A stretch of DNA of 37,528 nucleotides, taken from Bacteroidales bacterium (GTDB lineage: Bacteria > Bacteroidota > Bacteroidia > Bacteroidales > Muribaculaceae). The notes beneath the pieces are model-generated. The model was not told where the DNA came from and searched no databases. It worked only from the letters and a program-made list of their open reading frames with translations. Below are positions 32,871 to 37,528 of this stretch, in pieces. The stretch's first letter is position 1, and each line of letters starts with the position of its first letter. The stretch covers positions 1 through 37,528 of the forward strand of contig JAAVFG010000056.1 of NCBI GenBank assembly GCA_014800895.1, written 5' to 3'. The position numbers were made by a program, and so were the translations under genes.

Positions 32871-34136
32871 ATGGCATCAAAAAATATACTTTGTCCTTAT
32901 TGCTTTGAGGAGTTTGATAATACTCAGGCATGGTATCAATGCGAGAGTGACGAACGGGATTCCGACGGAGAATTCCGTTGCGAGCGTGTCGTATCGAAAA
33001 ACTATGACCGTTATTGGAACGGTGAGGATCTTCTGATGAGAAACGTATGGCAGATGAAGGGCGGACTCATGTCCCGCCTTTTCGGACCGAAGTTCAATGC
33101 GCAGAATTGTCCTCAATGCGGCTATTCCTCCCGACGTTTCGTCTGCCCCCATTGCTTCAACTGGCTACCTACCGATATGATCGAAGGCGGGGCTGAGATT
33201 ATTTCCGTTATCGGTTCCCCCTCGAGCGGCAAGACCAACTATATCGTCGCGCTCATACACGAGATGCGAAAATATGGATATAAGATGGATCTTCAGGTCA
33301 CCCCGACTCAAATCTATCGTGACGGACATAAGGATGAGTCCACACAGAATATGTTCAATAAGTTTGATACCAAATTATTCAAGGATGGGGAGGCTCTCAA
33401 TAAAACTGCTGTCAATAAAAAGGATATACCCTGGATCTTCCGTCTCTCGCAGCAGCAGACGGGGAAACAGATATATCTTGTGTTTTATGACACAGCGGGC
33501 GAACGTTTCCTTGAAAACCTCAAGAATAATGTGAAGTATCTCAAGAAGTCCTCGGGAGTTATAGTTATTCTCGACACTCTCTCCATCGACTTCATAGGAA
33601 GGATTCTCAAGAAGCATAATCTGGATAAGGCAGGTGGCAAATCGGCTGATTCCATACGTCAGATCCAGGATGCACTCGCCAATTTCGAAGATGAGTCAAA
33701 GTATAAGAAACCTTTCGCTTTTGTGTTCAGTAAATTTGACTCGGTGCTTGATCATACCGACGAGCTAAATATTGCAGCCGATGAGTTCAAGATCGGTGAC
33801 CGACGCCTCGACAGCAGTTTCAAGAAGTCGGGAAAGGTGGATCTCCATAAGATTGATGCCATTTCCTCAACAATAGAACAGGCACTGCTTGATGAATGGG
33901 ACGAGGGTGATTTCTGTCATTTTGTCAAAAACTGGGGAAGCAAGAAAAACAGATCCCTCCCGCCTACTGAGCAGAACCCGGACGATCCGGAGAATAATTA
34001 TAAATTCTTTGGAGTGTCAGCATTCGGATCTATGCCTGATGCCCGCAATAAAGTGGAGCAGGTGACGCCTTATCGTGTGATGGATCCTCTGATATGGGTG
34101 CTCCATAAGTTGGGACAGTTTAATATTCCTCATTAA
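32871..34136 (+). CDS. Zinc-ribbon P-loop GTPase (double-GTPase family)
   Basis: The first ~95 residues hold Cys pairs for zinc: CPYC at 8-11, CESDE..FRC in between, CPQCG at about 82-86 and CPHC near 94-97. A TRAFAC-type GTPase follows: P-loop IGSPSSGKTNYIV near 114-126, switch-II DTAGERF at 207-213, and SKFD near 287-290 in the place of NKxD. These agree with the 'DO-GTPase' (double-GTPase 2) group, in which two GTPase genes are paired; a second GTPase gene lies 1.8 kb downstream. It is soluble and 421 residues long. It is expected to act as a GTP-dependent switch gated by the GAP1-like protein encoded next. Confidence 0.85.
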   Translation: MASKNILCPYCFEEFDNTQAWYQCESDERDSDGEFRCERVVSKNYDRYWNGEDLLMRNVWQMKGGLMSRLFGPKFNAQNCPQCGYSSRRFVCPHCFNWLPTDMIEGGAEIISVIGSPSSGKTNYIVALIHEMRKYGYKMDLQVTPTQIYRDGHKDESTQNMFNKFDTKLFKDGEALNKTAVNKKDIPWIFRLSQQQTGKQIYLVFYDTAGERFLENLKNNVKYLKKSSGVIVILDTLSIDFIGRILKKHNLDKAGGKSADSIRQIQDALANFEDESKYKKPFAFVFSKFDSVLDHTDELNIAADEFKIGDRRLDSSFKKSGKVDLHKIDAISSTIEQALLDEWDEGDFCHFVKNWGSKKNRSLPPTEQNPDDPENNYKFFGVSAFGSMPDARNKVEQVTPYRVMDPLIWVLHKLGQFNIPH

Positions 34137-34157
34137 CCTTAACTCTATAGCTTCATC

Positions 34158-35942
34158 ATGAATTTTTACCACGTCATATATAATTCGTCAGAAAAGAACA
34201 GGGCGGGAAGTGCCGGATTCGGTGTCCGTGCCGCATCTGCCGATATTCCGGAGGAGATTCTTCCCGCTTTGGAGGAGAATGATATCTTCACATTCGAGGC
34301 TGTCGGTCCTGTCGTTTCTTCATCCGAGCTCGAGCAGAACCCGGATCTGATCAGCAACATCCCGGCTACATATTTCTTTAAATCTGTCACTCTTCCTGAC
34401 CATGCGAAGGTTTTTGCATTAGGAAGAAAAATATATGTCGGTTATGACTATACATTCTATCTGGATGGTAATCCGGGACGCATGGGTAATTATGTGGTAG
34501 ACACTTATATTTTTCCCGAGCCTCCGGGCGCGGAGATATTTGAGATATTTCTTGAAAATCCTGCTGACGGCAGTAATGGCTTCATCCCTAAAGATCCTGC
34601 TCCGCGTGTCACTAATACCGAGATGCGCGATATCTCCGTTGGAGAGAATCAGCCCCTGACTGATATTTACAAATCATTCTCTTCTGAAAAGACTCCCGAG
34701 ATATCCCCTACAGCGATATCTCTCCTCTTCGCCTTCATAGAGTCAATTAAGGAGAGCCGTCCTCTGCTTGTTAAAGCAGACATCTCCGCTCCTCCCCGGC
34801 TTATGGCGGAATTAGTCCGTCTTGTGCCTCGGGAGATGATTTCTGATCTATCCTTTATAACAAATCATTATGAGGAGGGTAAAAAGCAGGGGATAAATAT
34901 AGTCTTTATCAATGAGCATTACCGCTTTGAAGTGTTCCGCAAGCAATGGATATATCTGGATCTTACTGCAGGTGAAGGGTTTGTAAGCGAGGATAGCGCT
35001 ATCTTCCGTCCGATGGTAGAATTGTTAGTTAAGGAAAATGATTTCTCTTCCTTGAGACTTCTCGTAAACTGGATTCTCAAAGGAGGCGACCTTGATTTCT
35101 TCACTCTCTTCGCGCCGCATGTAAATAATCCTGATTTCGCTCCGCTGTTTATACGGCAGATGGAGGTGACTCCGCTTAACAATATAGAGGCAGTCAATAA
35201 TTTTCACAAGAGGCTTATTGACTTTCTTCCAAATCCGGCGGCTAAAGAATGGATAGGCTCGCCGAAAGCGAAAGCCTTGCTTTCTTCCGTAATAACCCGT
35301 ATAAAACAGAATATCATAGCTAAGGATATCACTCGGGAGGATGGGGAGGATATAGCTCTGGCATTTACCAAACTCCACCTTCCGAAAGAGCTCCTGCGTC
35401 AGTTCCATCTTCTGAAAGATGCCTTAGGTCATAAGGAAGAATCCGATTACGGCACAACTCTCGACCTCTGGGCGATAGCCAAGGAGGTAGGCGATGTGCT
35501 CTATCTCGGAGATCTCGTGCCGGTGCGTATCTGCGATGTGGGCAAGGCTAATCCTACAGCTCTCCACGACCTTATCGGGGAATTTATTTCTGCCGGCTAT
35601 CTCACTGAGGAGGATGCGCTTCAGCGTGCCAAGGAGGATAAGAAAGCGGGACCGCATATCCTGAAGGGGATCATACGCTATCGCAAGGGTAAGGCGCAGG
35701 ATATCTTCAACTGGCTTGTGGATGTGCGTGGTTTCTCGGAGGAGATGGCTGAGAAATATATGGAGGAATACCTTCCCAATACTTACCAGAAACTGCTCAA
35801 GAGCCGCATACCTTCTCTTGGGCAACGTCTGAGCGGATTTGTAAAGAAATTGATTAATAAGGGTAAAGATAACACTGATTCTGAATATGATAAGCCGGAT
35901 GCCGAAAAGCCGGAAGATCAAAAAGAAGAGGACCGAAAATAA
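34158..35942 (+). CDS. GTPase-associated protein 1-like (GAP1-N2) protein
   Basis: Residues 1-160 match the N-terminal domain found beside double-GTPase genes: MNFYHVIYNSSEKNRAGSAG, FGVRAASADIPEEILPALEE and PATYFFKSVTLPDHAKVFAL, with GNYVVDTYIF. Residues 160-420 are a middle domain, helical with leucine-rich segments. The C-terminal ~160 residues are helical repeats, ending in a highly charged tail (SEYDKPDAEKPEDQKEEDRK). It starts 21 nt after the GTPase gene stop. No catalytic residues can be pointed to, so control of the GTPase is based on the family association only. Confidence 0.75.
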   Translation: MNFYHVIYNSSEKNRAGSAGFGVRAASADIPEEILPALEENDIFTFEAVGPVVSSSELEQNPDLISNIPATYFFKSVTLPDHAKVFALGRKIYVGYDYTFYLDGNPGRMGNYVVDTYIFPEPPGAEIFEIFLENPADGSNGFIPKDPAPRVTNTEMRDISVGENQPLTDIYKSFSSEKTPEISPTAISLLFAFIESIKESRPLLVKADISAPPRLMAELVRLVPREMISDLSFITNHYEEGKKQGINIVFINEHYRFEVFRKQWIYLDLTAGEGFVSEDSAIFRPMVELLVKENDFSSLRLLVNWILKGGDLDFFTLFAPHVNNPDFAPLFIRQMEVTPLNNIEAVNNFHKRLIDFLPNPAAKEWIGSPKAKALLSSVITRIKQNIIAKDITREDGEDIALAFTKLHLPKELLRQFHLLKDALGHKEESDYGTTLDLWAIAKEVGDVLYLGDLVPVRICDVGKANPTALHDLIGEFISAGYLTEEDALQRAKEDKKAGPHILKGIIRYRKGKAQDIFNWLVDVRGFSEEMAEKYMEEYLPNTYQKLLKSRIPSLGQRLSGFVKKLINKGKDNTDSEYDKPDAEKPEDQKEEDRK

Positions 35943-35978
35943 TATGCTAAGTAGCTACTTATAACTTCAATTTAAGTA

Positions 35979-37528
35979 ATGAGATATATCTTCACTATCC
36001 TTTTTTCCCTCCTCTCCTTATTCGCTTCCAACGCATACTCCGCCGAATTTGGCTTTCCTGATGGAGAGATCAACGGTCATACCGTCACTGAGGGCAAGAA
36101 ACTAAATGTCCGCGCCCGTCCCTCCAAAGATGCGACGTTGATTTATCAGCTGCGCCCTTACGACCGTGTCTATTTTGACACTGACTCCGTCTATCAGGGT
36201 GACGGTGAGGAATGGATGAAAGTCACGGCAAAATGGGGTTCAGGACCGGTGATGACGGGATATGTCACCAACCTCCACCGGTTTTCAGGATTGGAGAAAC
36301 GCACCGAGGATTTTGAAGCTAAAGTCGAGAAGATAAGGAGAGGAAGCCAGAGAGGAGCGAAGATGGTGGCGATTGCTTTGGCTGTCCTTTTCGCTGCCGG
36401 TGCTATCGCCTGGTATTTTCATAAAGACCCGAAAGTGCGGATTCTGGGAAAGAAAGAGAAGGGCATGAGGCGCATCTTCTTTCTAAATCCGGCACCCTAC
36501 AAGTCTATTCTGATCATTACCCTTGCTTTGATATGTGGCACTTTGGCTGCCGTCGGACTGCTTCTTGCTATCGGAGGAGGAAGTTATGGAATATTATGGA
36601 CAGTAAAAATTATCTGTAGCATTTTAAATGTCATCGGATATATACTTATCGTGGTGGCTGTTATAGGAGTTTTCACCAAACATGCGGAGCTATTACTTTT
36701 CGGTGCTTTAGGATTATTGATTGTAGCTTGTAATGATGACATTGTTAACTTCGGGAATAAATGCGAGGATATAGGTAAGATTTTTCTGCAGGAAGTCGAT
36801 ATAACCGACTATTTCCTTCAGCTTCTGCGTGACAACTGGATTCCGATTTTCATTTTCCTTTTCTTACCGCTTGCCCTTTTCCTTTCTCTCGCCTCAATCT
36901 GGCTTCTTGGCGCGGGTATCCTGATAGGGATAGAGAAGATAATGACAAACCGTTATAATATCCATCATCCCTGCCCTCATTGCCAGCAACCCTCCGAACC
37001 TGCTCGTTATCTTTCCAAGAGTGAAGCGGGATATCTCGAACTTCCCAATAAGATCCGTCTGCGTCCCGGTGCATACGGTCTGTTGCATATTACCCATCCG
37101 GTCACGGGGGAGAAGATGCCTACTACCCTTCTCAACGGACGCGACCGTCTCCCTCGTTTATGTGCCAACTGCGGAAAGAAGATTCAGGCAAATGAGGGGA
37201 CGGATCTCCATATCGCTCTCGTCGGCGCGGCAATGGCTGGAAAGAGCACACTTACTCTCCGTCTCCTTGCCGAGATGATGAAAAATGTTGGGGAGAATAA
37301 TGTCTCCTTTTCTGACACGGCAAACACCATGCGTGACAAGTCTATTCCATTTAAAGTGAAGTGGATCGCCAATAATGGCTATATCTCTACCGATCAGCTC
37401 CCCAATAAGACCGCCGTATCTGATACAGCCTCATTGCAGGTCAATATCTCCCGCCGTAACTCCAAGATTCCTTATCGTCTCTTCATCAATGATGTCGGCG
37501 GGGAGCTTTATGACTCCTCCAACAGAGC
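35979..37528 (+). CDS. Membrane-anchored GTPase with SH3b domain and zinc ribbon (cut by window end)
   Basis: The frame from ATG 35979 stays open to the window edge (516 residues) and is not closed by a stop. Residues 1-22 are a signal peptide (LFASNAYSAE), ~30-98 a bacterial SH3 domain (VTEGKKLNVRARPSKDATLI), and about five hydrophobic helices follow at ~129-147, 175-197, 205-227, 231-247 and 288-315. A zinc ribbon uses Cys332/335 (CPHC) and Cys395/398 (CANC). A P-loop GAAMAGKST has Lys422, and LFINDVGGELYD has Asp505 (DVGG). So the SH3b domain should face the periplasm and the zinc ribbon plus GTPase the cytoplasm. It is the likely second GTPase of the pair. Confidence 0.8.
   Translation, partial: MRYIFTILFSLLSLFASNAYSAEFGFPDGEINGHTVTEGKKLNVRARPSKDATLIYQLRPYDRVYFDTDSVYQGDGEEWMKVTAKWGSGPVMTGYVTNLHRFSGLEKRTEDFEAKVEKIRRGSQRGAKMVAIALAVLFAAGAIAWYFHKDPKVRILGKKEKGMRRIFFLNPAPYKSILIITLALICGTLAAVGLLLAIGGGSYGILWTVKIICSILNVIGYILIVVAVIGVFTKHAELLLFGALGLLIVACNDDIVNFGNKCEDIGKIFLQEVDITDYFLQLLRDNWIPIFIFLFLPLALFLSLASIWLLGAGILIGIEKIMTNRYNIHHPCPHCQQPSEPARYLSKSEAGYLELPNKIRLRPGAYGLLHITHPVTGEKMPTTLLNGRDRLPRLCANCGKKIQANEGTDLHIALVGAAMAGKSTLTLRLLAEMMKNVGENNVSFSDTANTMRDKSIPFKVKWIANNGYISTDQLPNKTAVSDTASLQVNISRRNSKIPYRLFINDVGGELYDSSNR

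Overview
The window looks like part of a Bacteroidales chromosome, possibly Muribaculaceae. The order-level call rests on Bacteroidetes-type promoters (TTG/TTTG, about 19-20 nt, TAnnTTTG), sparse Shine-Dalgarno sequences, and Bacteroidetes-typical families (a DUF5053-like protein, a DUF2027/Smr protein, RhuM and Fic remnants). The family-level guess is inference.

Positions 1-9600 form an AT-rich defence or accessory island. From left to right it holds a gene cut by the window edge, a small ORF remnant, a TIR-domain protein coupled to a Vsr endonuclease, a DUF5053-like protein, and a type II restriction-modification pair (C5 cytosine methyltransferase and HNH endonuclease, ATGA overlap). Next come a TcmP / three-Cys-motif DUF5131 / DUF3644 operon, and then a graveyard of rhuM and fic pseudogenes. 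Decay is visible: an in-frame amber codon near the start of tcmP, stop codons, a deletion and a His-to-Asn change in fic, and frameshifts in rhuM.

Positions 9600-12900 hold ordinary chromosomal genes: a DUF389 membrane protein, peroxide-stress protein YaaA, and an Smr-domain protein lacking the usual N-terminal domain.

Positions 12933-21706 (minus strand) form a nine-gene tellurium-resistance-like (Ter) signalling operon. In transcription order it encodes two TerD proteins, two small TerY-type VWA proteins, an AIM24-like protein, a third VWA protein with a zinc ribbon, a PP2C phosphatase, a kinase-like protein with a zinc ribbon, and a TerB-like protein. The VWA/phosphatase/kinase set matches the 'TerY-P' triad.

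After a short spacer (GNAT acetyltransferase, YfcE-like phosphoesterase, an 83-aa unknown protein), positions 23686 to the right edge hold a second large operon on the plus strand. It encodes a VWA-like lipoprotein, a small 3-TM protein, a tubulin/FtsZ-like protein, a 1363-aa protein with an actin/Hsp70 ATPase fold, an unrecognised 469-aa protein, a zinc-ribbon GTPase (double-GTPase type), a GAP1-like GTPase-associated protein, and a membrane-anchored GTPase with an extracytoplasmic SH3b domain that is cut by the window end. The two divergent operons (about 24 kb) together look like one large NTP-driven stress or conflict system spanning cytoplasm and envelope. Its parts belong to families described mainly by comparative genomics. 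The exact combination of tubulin-like and actin-like NTPases, two GTPases, kinase/phosphatase and VWA/TerD proteins is the most interesting content here.
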